A stretch of 27,791 bases of DNA from a virus. Of this stretch, positions 21,278 through 27,791 are shown in pieces (the first letter of the stretch is position 1; each line of letters starts with the position of its first letter). The stretch spans positions 1 through 27,791 of IMG/VR virus record IMGVR_UViG_3300044991_002698; one strand, written 5' to 3'. The translations under genes and the position numbers were made by a program. Under the pieces are notes generated by a model. It saw only the letters and a program-made list of their open reading frames with translations. It searched no databases and had not been told where the DNA came from.

Positions 21278-22570
21278 ATGGCAAAGATTACTAAAGAAGA
21301 TATCGATTATAGAGGAAGACGCGAACGTATGGACCCGAATCTTGAAAGAAGATTGAAGGACCCTGAAGGTTTGTATGCAAAAAATCCTGCAATGAAAAAA
21401 GGGGTTCAGGATGTTGAAAGGCTTGTTGGTGAACGTTTTGGTAAAGTTGCTGACAAATTGAAAGAGGTGACAGGTAATCAAAATATAAACTCAAAACAGG
21501 TTCAGGCTATGATTTATCAGGAAATGATGACTCGCCTTCCAAATATAATGAGAATTGAGTCAAGACATCGTGATGAGTTAGAACAACTTGCAGTAGACGC
21601 CTCACTTGAAGAATCACAAGTTCCTGAAGGTTGGTTTGAAATAGAACCAAATCTTAACAGAGAACCAATCAGTACTGATGATTTTAGATATAGTCCTGAT
21701 GAAGAAGAAGATGAAGATGAGAAAAAAACTAAATTACAGTTACCATCTTTTGATGTTGAAGACCTTACACCTAAAGAAGAGCTCGAATTAGAAAAACACA
21801 AAAGAAATATAATCAATGCGATTATACAAGGTGCAGCTAAAAAAGGACATTATATATTCCAAAAACCTGAAGTTAAATCTAGATTAGATGCAATTGACCC
21901 TTCTCTTTATAGAGATTATTTGGGGATAATGGCAATCAATGACTTCCTCTATTTCACAATGGACCAAATGATTGAGATGATGAGTCAAACTGGTCAGGGC
22001 GTTGCAGGTAAGGTTGAATTGGATGATGCAGATGGTGACGATGAAGGTGGAGAAGAAGGTGGAGAAGAATCACCGGATACAAAAATAAAAGCTTTTGGTG
22101 CAATTTTTCCAATCCTATGTCATGAAATAATCAAGGGTTTAGAAGAGGCTAAAGGCAGACATGGATTACCACAAGACCCTGAAATGAGACAAAAAGTAAT
22201 GGGTCAAGTGGACTTATTATCCAACGAACCAATGCAGTTGAGAATAGGTCCTGAAATCGTTGAAAAAATAAGATTTGCATTACCAGATGCAATGTTTGAA
22301 GATTCTAATAAGGGTCTAATAAATTGGTTTCACATTGTATTGTACCAAATACCGGCAAAAGAATTTCTTGACGTAATCGGAAATGCCATTTCGGAAGATT
22401 CTTCTAAAGTAAAAAAGGCAACTTCAAAATTTGAAGAGATTATGAAAGAAGCCATCCAAATGAAACAAGAATACGAAGAATACAAAGACGACAATGAAGA
22501 TGATTCGAATGACGATGATGAAGATTTGGATGATTTTTTAGGTAGTTTAGGTATATCAAGACCTAAATAA
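21278..22570 (+). CDS. Hypothetical protein upstream of terminase, 430 aa
   Basis: Not recognised. The N-terminal 130 residues are basic/acidic helices. Acidic patches lie at about 143-152, 249-263 (GDDEGGEEGGEES) and 405-422. The central part (about 205-395) is helical (DFLYFTMDQMIEMM, IKAFGAIFPILCHEIIKGLEEAKGRH). Its place, directly before the terminase, is where T4-like genomes may carry the small terminase or neck proteins, but no HTH or gp16-like motif is visible and it is far larger than gp16. It starts 1 nt after the preceding stop and ends 7 nt before the terminase start. Confidence 0.6.
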   Translation: MAKITKEDIDYRGRRERMDPNLERRLKDPEGLYAKNPAMKKGVQDVERLVGERFGKVADKLKEVTGNQNINSKQVQAMIYQEMMTRLPNIMRIESRHRDELEQLAVDASLEESQVPEGWFEIEPNLNREPISTDDFRYSPDEEEDEDEKKTKLQLPSFDVEDLTPKEELELEKHKRNIINAIIQGAAKKGHYIFQKPEVKSRLDAIDPSLYRDYLGIMAINDFLYFTMDQMIEMMSQTGQGVAGKVELDDADGDDEGGEEGGEESPDTKIKAFGAIFPILCHEIIKGLEEAKGRHGLPQDPEMRQKVMGQVDLLSNEPMQLRIGPEIVEKIRFALPDAMFEDSNKGLINWFHIVLYQIPAKEFLDVIGNAISEDSSKVKKATSKFEEIMKEAIQMKQEYEEYKDDNEDDSNDDDEDLDDFLGSLGISRPK

Positions 22571-22577
22571 CTTCTGT

Positions 22578-24332
22578 GTGACTAAAGAACAATTAATTAT
22601 AGAAGTAACCAAGTGTATGAGGAACACTCCTTATGCATTAAGAACTTATCTCCAAACTTACGATAACACAGTTTCAAAATACGTCCCATTAGATTTATTT
22701 CCTGACCAAGTAAGTCTAATAGAAGACTATGATTCTTTTAACGAAAATATCGCACTAAAATATAGACAGGCGGGAGTTTCCACAGTCACGGCTGCATGGG
22801 CATCAAAAAAGTTAGTTTTTGCAAAAAAACAAAAACCAGAAAAAATTCTCATTATTGCCAACAAACTTGACACCTCTGTTGAGATGGCAAATAAAATTAG
22901 AAATTTCACAGAACAGTGGCCTGCTTGGGTTGGAGTTGGGTTTTCCGCAGATAAAAACTCACAAAGACATTTTAAACTCACAAATGATTGCGAAGTTAAG
23001 GCTGTCGCAACTTCAAAAGACGCCCTTCGTGGTTATACGCCAACAATATTAATTTTTGATGAGGCTGCGTTCATTGAGGCAGACAATGATTTTTGGTCTG
23101 CTTGTATGGCCTCACTTTCTACTGGTGGTAAGGTAATTGTCGTTTCAACCCCTAACGGATATGACCCAATTTATTATGAAATTTACGACCAAGCGTTAAG
23201 AGGTATGAATGAATTCAAAATCTCTGAAATGTATTGGTATCGAGACCCTAGGTATACCAAAGACCTCTATATGGTAAAAACAAATGATTTAGTTCATTTT
23301 TTACTGAACAGAGAAGATTATCCTCAAGACGTTGTTGTTGATTTATCGGTAGACAATCCATACGAAAGAGACCATTCACTTACCACAGATTACATTACAA
23401 AGGGTTATAAACCATGTTCTGCGTGGTTTGAAGGAATGGTAAAAAAATTGAAATTTGATAGGAGGAAAGTCGCCCAAGAATTAGAGTGTAATTTTTTGGG
23501 TTCAGGAGATAATGTATTTGAATCTGAATTAATGCAGAAAATCTCTCATAATCAATTGAGAGATGCTTCGGCGAAACTCATGGGTGGTGCTCTTTGGATT
23601 TTTAAAGAACCGGAAAACGGTCACAAATATGTCATGGGCGTTGACGTATCAAGAGGAGATTCTGAAGATTTCTCATGTATTGAAATTATTGACTTTGATG
23701 AGCGTGAACAAGTATTGGAATACGTAGGAAAAGTTCCTCCTGATGTCATTGCGGAAATTGCATATAAGTGGGGTTCTATGTATAATGCTTATTGTGTTAT
23801 TGATATTACTGGGGGTATGGGTGTTTCTACTGCTAGAAAAATGCAAGAAATGTCATATGCATCAGGGTTATATGTGGATAATATAGACCCATCAAAAAAA
23901 TGGAAGTATGACCCAAAATTAAATGAAAAAATTCCTGGTATAAATTTCAATTCAAAAAGAGTACAAATTATTTCTGCATTTGAGGAGGCGGTGAGACATG
24001 ACTTTAAAATATATTCGAACAGATTGTATAATGAAATGAACACTTTTATTTACGTTAATGGAAGGCCTGACCATCAGAAAGGACACCATGATGATTGTAT
24101 TATGGCAATGTCTATGGCAATTTACGTCGCAGAAAAATCATTTCAATCTTTACAGAAGGTTGTAAATCATACTAAAGCAATGCTCAATTCGTGGGCGACA
24201 TTTACTTCAGAGAATAAAAATTCGTCTCAATTTTTTAATCCCATGATACCACAATCGAATGGTTCAAATAATTCTATGAGACAAGGAGCCACAAGGGAGG
24301 ATTACCAAAAATATAAGTGGTTATTTAGTTGA
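22578..24332 (+). CDS. Terminase large subunit, T4 gp17-like
   Basis: 584 aa. ATPase half: an adenine-binding region with PDQVSLIEDYD, Walker A-like YRQAGVST (62-69, in place of the usual GKS/T), Walker B ILIFDEAAFIE (157-167) and coupling motif VVSTPNG (188-194). Nuclease half: D356 (VMGVDVSRGD), D409 (YCVIDITGG) and the HHDD block (D505/D506), the three acidic sites of the RNase H-like fold. It cuts concatemeric DNA and drives it into the prohead through the portal. The start is GTG at 22578, since no in-frame ATG precedes Walker A. Last gene before the portal. Confidence 0.95.
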   Translation: MTKEQLIIEVTKCMRNTPYALRTYLQTYDNTVSKYVPLDLFPDQVSLIEDYDSFNENIALKYRQAGVSTVTAAWASKKLVFAKKQKPEKILIIANKLDTSVEMANKIRNFTEQWPAWVGVGFSADKNSQRHFKLTNDCEVKAVATSKDALRGYTPTILIFDEAAFIEADNDFWSACMASLSTGGKVIVVSTPNGYDPIYYEIYDQALRGMNEFKISEMYWYRDPRYTKDLYMVKTNDLVHFLLNREDYPQDVVVDLSVDNPYERDHSLTTDYITKGYKPCSAWFEGMVKKLKFDRRKVAQELECNFLGSGDNVFESELMQKISHNQLRDASAKLMGGALWIFKEPENGHKYVMGVDVSRGDSEDFSCIEIIDFDEREQVLEYVGKVPPDVIAEIAYKWGSMYNAYCVIDITGGMGVSTARKMQEMSYASGLYVDNIDPSKKWKYDPKLNEKIPGINFNSKRVQIISAFEEAVRHDFKIYSNRLYNEMNTFIYVNGRPDHQKGHHDDCIMAMSMAIYVAEKSFQSLQKVVNHTKAMLNSWATFTSENKNSSQFFNPMIPQSNGSNNSMRQGATREDYQKYKWLFS

Positions 24333-24339
24333 TAATAAC

Positions 24340-24346
24340 TATTTAT
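24340..24346 (+). promoter_or_regulatory. TATTTAT motif before the portal gene
   Basis: 29 nt before the ATG at 24376 and 8 nt after the terminase stop. Confidence 0.5.
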
Positions 24347-24375
24347 TATCACAACGTAAGAAGTAAAATTAAACA

Positions 24376-26226
24376 ATGGCTGAAAATAATTTAACGGTTT
24401 GGCAGAGGTTATCCCAAACCTTTGGACCTAATTCTTTGTTGGGACAAGATGTTCCAACATTCAAGTTTGATAAAAAAGAATTATTAAGGACCAAAAGTAG
24501 GGATGAGTATGAGCGAGAAAAACTTCAAGCTCAACAAACGTTTTATCTAACTAATCAATGGGCTAAAGTTGAGAACAATTTATATTCTCAAGCAATTTAT
24601 TACGAGCCAAGTAGGCTATCATCACAATATGACTACGAGTCAATGGAGTATACTCCTGAAATTTCCGCGGCTTTAGATATCTACGCTGAAGAGTCAACGA
24701 CAACAAACGAAGATGGGTTTATTCTTCAAATTTATTCAGAATCAAAAAGAATCAAAGCAGTTTTAGCCGACCTATTTAACAATAGTTTAGATATTAATAC
24801 AAACTTGCCGATGTGGACGAGGAATACTTGTAAATTCGGTGATAATTTTGTTTATCTAAAATTAGACCCAGAGAAAGGTATTGTAGGATGTCAACAACTA
24901 CCGACAATTGAAATAGAAAGACACGAAGTCGGTGCTTCCAACAAAATTTTATCTCCATCACAAGAGAAACCTGAAAAGCCAAAGGCCTTACAATTTACTT
25001 GGAAAAATAAAGGTATGGAGTTTCAGTCTTGGGAAATTGCTCACTTTAGATTATTAGGTGACGATAGAAAACTACCTTATGGAACATCCATGTTGGAGAA
25101 AGCAAGAAGGATTTGGAAACAACTTCTTTTATCAGAGGACGCAATGTTGATTTACAGAACTTCAAGAGCCCCCGAAAGAAGAATGTTCAAAGTTTTTGTT
25201 GGTAATATGAATGATGACGATGTTGAAGCATATGTACAACGTGTTGCCAACAAATTTAAGAGAGAACAAATTGTTGATAGTAGAACGGGTAACGTTGACA
25301 TGAGATTTAATCAGATGGCGGTTGACCAAGATTATTTTATTCCTGTACGTGACCCAGCAGCTCCTGACCCAATCACAACACTTCCAGGTGCGACAAATCT
25401 TTCGGAGATTGCAGATATTGAATATATTCAAAAGAAACTTCTAACCGCTCTTCGTGTACCTAAAGCATTTTTGGGATTCGAAGAAGTTGTTGGAGACGGA
25501 AAAAATCTTTCTTTACAGGATATTCGTTTTGCACGTACTATTAACAGAATTCAAAAAAGTATGTTGGCAGAACTTAATAAAATTGCCATCATTCATTTAT
25601 TCCTTTTAGGGTTTGAAGATGAGTTAGGTAATTTCACATTAGGTTTAACAAATCCATCAACTCAAGCGGACTTGTTAAAAATTGATGTATGGAAAGAAAA
25701 GATTTTATTATACAAAGATTTAGTTGCAGACCCAGGAAATGGAATCCAAGCAACTTCATCTACATGGGCGAAAAAGCATATTTTTGGATGGTCCGATGAA
25801 GAAATTAGATTGGACTTACAACAACAAAGAATTGAAAGAGCCGTAGGAGAAGAACTTAAAGCAACTCCAACAGTAATAACAAAAACAGGAGTGTTTGACA
25901 ATATTGACAAACTTTATGGAAGTCAGACGGGAGGAACCGCTTCTGCAGGTACGGAACCTGCGGGTGGTGAAACTTCTCCTGACTTTGGTGCACCACCGCC
26001 GGGTGGAGAAGCACCTTTGACACCACCTCCACCAGCAGAAGAAGCGGGAGGACCACCGCCACCTCCAGAACCTGAAGGAACAGTAACACCAGAATCTAGA
26101 AAAAAAGATTTGAATATTTTGGTTGAGGGAAATTTGATTGAAAGAGCAAGCAACATTGATTTGGGTCAAGGGCAAGAATCTTTAGGTAAAATTTCTCAAG
26201 AATTAGATAAGTTACTGAATTCATAA
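24376..26226 (+). CDS. Portal vertex protein, T4 gp20-like
   Basis: 616 aa, longer than T4 gp20 (524 aa). The motifs SQYDYESMEYTPEISAALDI (about 81-100) and FGDNFVYLKLDPEKGIV, and the later YGTSMLEKARRIWKQ and EDAMLIYRTSRAPERRMFKV block, place it in the T4-type portal family. It forms the dodecameric DNA channel at one capsid vertex, docks terminase and nucleates head assembly. The C-terminus carries a Pro/Gly-rich insertion (about 525-575, GGEAPLTPPPPAEE) and a short helix, which is unusual for the family. Next after terminase, in typical phage order. Confidence 0.9.
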   Translation: MAENNLTVWQRLSQTFGPNSLLGQDVPTFKFDKKELLRTKSRDEYEREKLQAQQTFYLTNQWAKVENNLYSQAIYYEPSRLSSQYDYESMEYTPEISAALDIYAEESTTTNEDGFILQIYSESKRIKAVLADLFNNSLDINTNLPMWTRNTCKFGDNFVYLKLDPEKGIVGCQQLPTIEIERHEVGASNKILSPSQEKPEKPKALQFTWKNKGMEFQSWEIAHFRLLGDDRKLPYGTSMLEKARRIWKQLLLSEDAMLIYRTSRAPERRMFKVFVGNMNDDDVEAYVQRVANKFKREQIVDSRTGNVDMRFNQMAVDQDYFIPVRDPAAPDPITTLPGATNLSEIADIEYIQKKLLTALRVPKAFLGFEEVVGDGKNLSLQDIRFARTINRIQKSMLAELNKIAIIHLFLLGFEDELGNFTLGLTNPSTQADLLKIDVWKEKILLYKDLVADPGNGIQATSSTWAKKHIFGWSDEEIRLDLQQQRIERAVGEELKATPTVITKTGVFDNIDKLYGSQTGGTASAGTEPAGGETSPDFGAPPPGGEAPLTPPPPAEEAGGPPPPPEPEGTVTPESRKKDLNILVEGNLIERASNIDLGQGQESLGKISQELDKLLNS

Positions 26227-26233
26227 TATTTAT
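26227..26233 (+). promoter_or_regulatory. TATTTAT motif before the 232-aa gene
   Basis: 16 nt before the ATG at 26250, directly after the portal stop codon. Confidence 0.45.
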
Positions 26234-26249
26234 TTGGAAAGCCAAAATA

Positions 26250-26948
26250 ATGACCTTCGGAAAAGTAAAAACCCTGATTGAAAATAGATTGATTGAGTCA
26301 TATCAAAATCAAGATGACTTCAAAAAACTATTGCGCGAATTCAAACACAATGTTCTTGAAAACAAGAATTTATCTAAAATCTATTCACTATATGACCAAT
26401 TGAGTACACCTCAAGGTTTGTCAGAGTCCGACGCTAAAGAATTTATTATTGAAGGAATTTCACTTATACAGAATTTGTTATTAAAAATAAAAATGCCAAG
26501 AACTATAACAGAAATAGAAGATAATTCTTATGAGGATATTGATACATTAGTTTACACAGCAAAGATTAGTTTGAAAGAAAGAATTGAAGCGAAAAAAAAT
26601 ATTATAAGTGTTTTAACTTCCAAAAAAGCTTCGATGAGAGAATCAATTAACTTACCAATCAAATCAATGGTTACAATTGCCAATCAAACTTTGAATAATT
26701 TTCTGACAACGATGGATGAGAATTCTAGAAAAGAATTTATGAGTTTGATTTCAGAAGATTCTAACACTTTAGAAATGAAATATGAAACTTTAAAAGAGAA
26801 AACAATTTCTAAATTAAACTCTATATTGGAAAGTGAACAAGAATTTGAACTCAAAACAAAATTAGCAGAAACAATCGATAGAATTAAGCAAGAAAAATTT
26901 GACCAAGTTAACTTTCTAAAGTTAAAGAATTTAGAAAATTCAATTTAA
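26250..26948 (+). CDS. Conserved helical phage protein, 232 aa
   Basis: Not named. Almost entirely helical and probably coiled coil, beginning MTFGKVKTLIENRLIESYQN and containing LREFKHNVLENKNLSKIYSL and LSTPQGLSESDAKEF. Immediately after portal, where T4-like phages carry prohead core or protease genes; no catalytic Ser/His motif is visible, so a scaffold or core protein is the better guess. Ends with a 9-nt convergent overlap with bS21 and a terminator 31 nt further on. Confidence 0.65.
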   Translation: MTFGKVKTLIENRLIESYQNQDDFKKLLREFKHNVLENKNLSKIYSLYDQLSTPQGLSESDAKEFIIEGISLIQNLLLKIKMPRTITEIEDNSYEDIDTLVYTAKISLKERIEAKKNIISVLTSKKASMRESINLPIKSMVTIANQTLNNFLTTMDENSRKEFMSLISEDSNTLEMKYETLKEKTISKLNSILESEQEFELKTKLAETIDRIKQEKFDQVNFLKLKNLENSI

Positions 26949-27125
26949 TTTCTTTTTTTGTACGTAAATAGCTTTAAGAATCTGTGACCTTTTTTTCACA
27001 GATTTTTTTTTGTACTCTTTTCTTTCGGTAAGAATCTGATTTTGTTTGGTCTTTACAACTTTGGATTTTAACTGCTTAAGAGATTTTTCCAAATTTCCCA
27101 CATTTTTTACTTCAATAATCAACAT
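26940..27125 (-). CDS. rpsU: Ribosomal protein bS21 homologue
   Basis: 61 aa. Beginning MLIIEVKNVGNLEKSLKQLK, with SVKKRSQILKAIYVQKKK near the end, it shows the bS21 pattern (xVKxGExIEKALKRYKRK ... KPSVKRRAQxxKAxY). bS21 sits at the mRNA exit of the 30S platform next to the anti-Shine-Dalgarno; in Bacteroidetes it helps mask that sequence. Phage bS21 copies are reported in viruses of aquatic bacteria and are thought to replace or compete with the host protein. It is convergent with the structural block, and a terminator for that block lies antisense within it. No Shine-Dalgarno; TATTTCT, a two-mismatch motif, precedes the ATG. Confidence 0.85.
   Translation of the reverse strand: MLIIEVKNVGNLEKSLKQLKSKVVKTKQNQILTERKEYKKKSVKKRSQILKAIYVQKKKLN
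26979..27011 (+). terminator. Terminator of the structural block, inside bS21
   Basis: 9-bp perfect stem AATCTGTGA (26979-26987) / TCACAGATT (26996-27004), 8-nt loop, then a T-run to 27011. It acts on plus-strand transcripts from the 232-aa gene and upstream, and is embedded antisense in the bS21 coding region. Confidence 0.85.
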
Positions 27126-27164
27126 ATACTAGAAATATCACGTTTTTCTTTAATTTTTTGACTT

Positions 27165-27187
27165 ATAGGTTTTATAAACCTATTTTT
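27165..27187 (+). terminator. Weak AT-rich hairpin between bS21 and the next gene
   Basis: ATAGGTTT (27165-27172) / AAACCTAT (27176-27183), 3-nt loop, then T5. It could be a second plus-strand terminator, or a leader hairpin on the minus side upstream of bS21. Confidence 0.4.
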
Positions 27188-27218
27188 ATCAAAATAAACT
27201 TCGATAATATGAAATTTA

Positions 27219-27653
27219 ATGAAGAAAGGAAAAAGTGTAAAGTTGAATCTATTCAACCCAATAAAATCAATATATGGTACTGTTGATTCAAAAAATTTAA
27301 AATCTGTATACATAAACATTCAATCGTGGGTCACACCAAAATTTGAATATGATAATTGGAATAGAGTTGTTTGTAACTTAAGTAGAGAAATTAAGCATTC
27401 TGTGTATAATTCAATTTCACCAACAATTTTTAAAGATAAAAGTATTGTTGATTTAGATTTAAGAACAAGTGGAATATCACATGGAAAAAAATCATTCTTT
27501 AATTTAGAGGTAAATTTATTTGTTAATTGTGAAACAGATTTTAAGTCTTTAGAAATAAAAGATTCCATAAAAAAAATTGTTAAAACTATTTTTAAAGAGA
27601 ATATTGTTGATAATCAATATTTTGTGTTTTCTACGTCTAAAAGGGAAAAGTAA
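27219..27653 (+). CDS. Hypothetical protein, 144 aa
   Basis: Begins MKKGKSVKLNLFNPIKSIYG. Basic and beta-rich, with WVTPKFEYDNWNRVVCNL and a central LDLRTSGISHGKKSFFNLEV. No family recognised. The start at 27219 follows a purine-rich stretch (AAGAAAGGA is just after the ATG, not before). Downstream spacing is 39 nt to the next ORF, which has its own TATTTAT. May be a tail or neck component by position; this is a guess. Confidence 0.6.
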   Translation: MKKGKSVKLNLFNPIKSIYGTVDSKNLKSVYINIQSWVTPKFEYDNWNRVVCNLSREIKHSVYNSISPTIFKDKSIVDLDLRTSGISHGKKSFFNLEVNLFVNCETDFKSLEIKDSIKKIVKTIFKENIVDNQYFVFSTSKREK

Positions 27654-27673
27654 GATAAACTAATATATCTCAA

Positions 27674-27680
27674 TATTTAT
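27674..27680 (+). promoter_or_regulatory. TATTTAT motif before the last gene
   Basis: 12 nt before the ATG at 27693. Confidence 0.45.
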
Positions 27681-27692
27681 TACAAAAGCCTA

Positions 27693-27791
27693 ATGAAACA
27701 ATTGAGAATATTAGAGGCAAATGAACTAGGTCACGGTATATTGATTGAGATGGACGCTGGTTTCGTTTCTCCGAAAGACAAGTTAAATATG
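27693..27791 (+). CDS. Partial CDS at the window end
   Basis: Open frame from ATG to the edge, 33 codons seen, starting MKQLRILEANELGHGILIE. Too short to assign; its position two genes after portal would suit a prohead protease or core protein. A TATTTAT motif 12 nt upstream supports a true start. Confidence 0.6.
   Translation, partial: MKQLRILEANELGHGILIEMDAGFVSPKDKLNM

Noticed and set aside
20751-21284. Long minus-strand ORF opposite the 257-aa protein
   Set aside because: Phe/Ser-rich antisense of a Lys/Glu-rich gene in a plus-strand operon; a typical shadow frame.
1-27791. Prophage boundary or integrase
   Set aside because: No integrase, att-like duplication at the tRNAs, or host housekeeping gene set was seen in the window; this says nothing about the rest of the genome.

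Overview
The window is about 28 kb of AT-rich DNA that reads as part of a large tailed-phage genome whose host is probably a member of the Bacteroidetes. Phage evidence: a T4 gp17-type large terminase, a gp20-type portal protein and a co-directional block of structural-looking genes (18005-26948), four scattered tRNA genes, a tmRNA, a phage-type bS21, and small families often met in phages (DUF2061, KTSC, HAD phosphatase, Hsp20, Asp/Asn hydroxylase-like dioxygenase). Host evidence: several promoters fit the Bacteroidetes primary-sigma consensus (TTTG, 19-20 bp, TAnnTTTG), most genes have A-rich leaders without Shine-Dalgarno, the tmRNA tag starts Gly-Glu-Thr as I recall for Bacteroidetes tags, and an Oar/SusC-like TonB-dependent receptor is present. 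No integrase or att site was seen, so a prophage is not supported but cannot be excluded.

Layout. 1-462: tRNA-Gln, tRNA-His, a small lipoprotein. 506-3487 (minus): M23 peptidase-like protein, then an operon of a small ORF, an unidentified structured RNA element, tRNA-Gly, HAD phosphatase and DUF2061. 3618-6404: small membrane proteins, a 'TKWCT'-motif phage protein, tRNA-Arg and hypotheticals. 6454-9850 (minus): a full-length TonB-dependent receptor preceded by a leader ORF ending in a terminator. 9921-16364: a YkgJ-like cysteine-cluster protein, tmRNA, a methyltransferase, a minimal M20 peptidase, a zinc-ribbon protein, a ClpC-type unfoldase lacking its N-domain, and a divergent Hsp20. 16387-17964: dioxygenase, KTSC protein, nucleotidyltransferase. 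18005-26948: Thr/Pro-repeat protein, hypotheticals, terminase and portal. 26940-27791: bS21 on minus, then two plus-strand genes, the last cut by the window edge.

How it may work together. Two signals stand out. First, tmRNA with a long 21-codon tag, a ClpC-like unfoldase that keeps its ClpP-docking loop but lacks the substrate-receiving N-domain, a small heat-shock protein and a peptidase lie within 6 kb: a candidate phage-encoded protein-rescue and degradation module. Second, the 7-mer TATTTAT lies just upstream of most plus and minus operons in the sense orientation and is nearly absent from coding DNA. The structural genes carry it, whereas tmRNA, clpC and the M20 peptidase carry host-type promoters. 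This suggests a late-type promoter (TATTTAT) beside host-sigma early promoters. bS21, extra tRNAs and tmRNA together point to broad interference with host translation.
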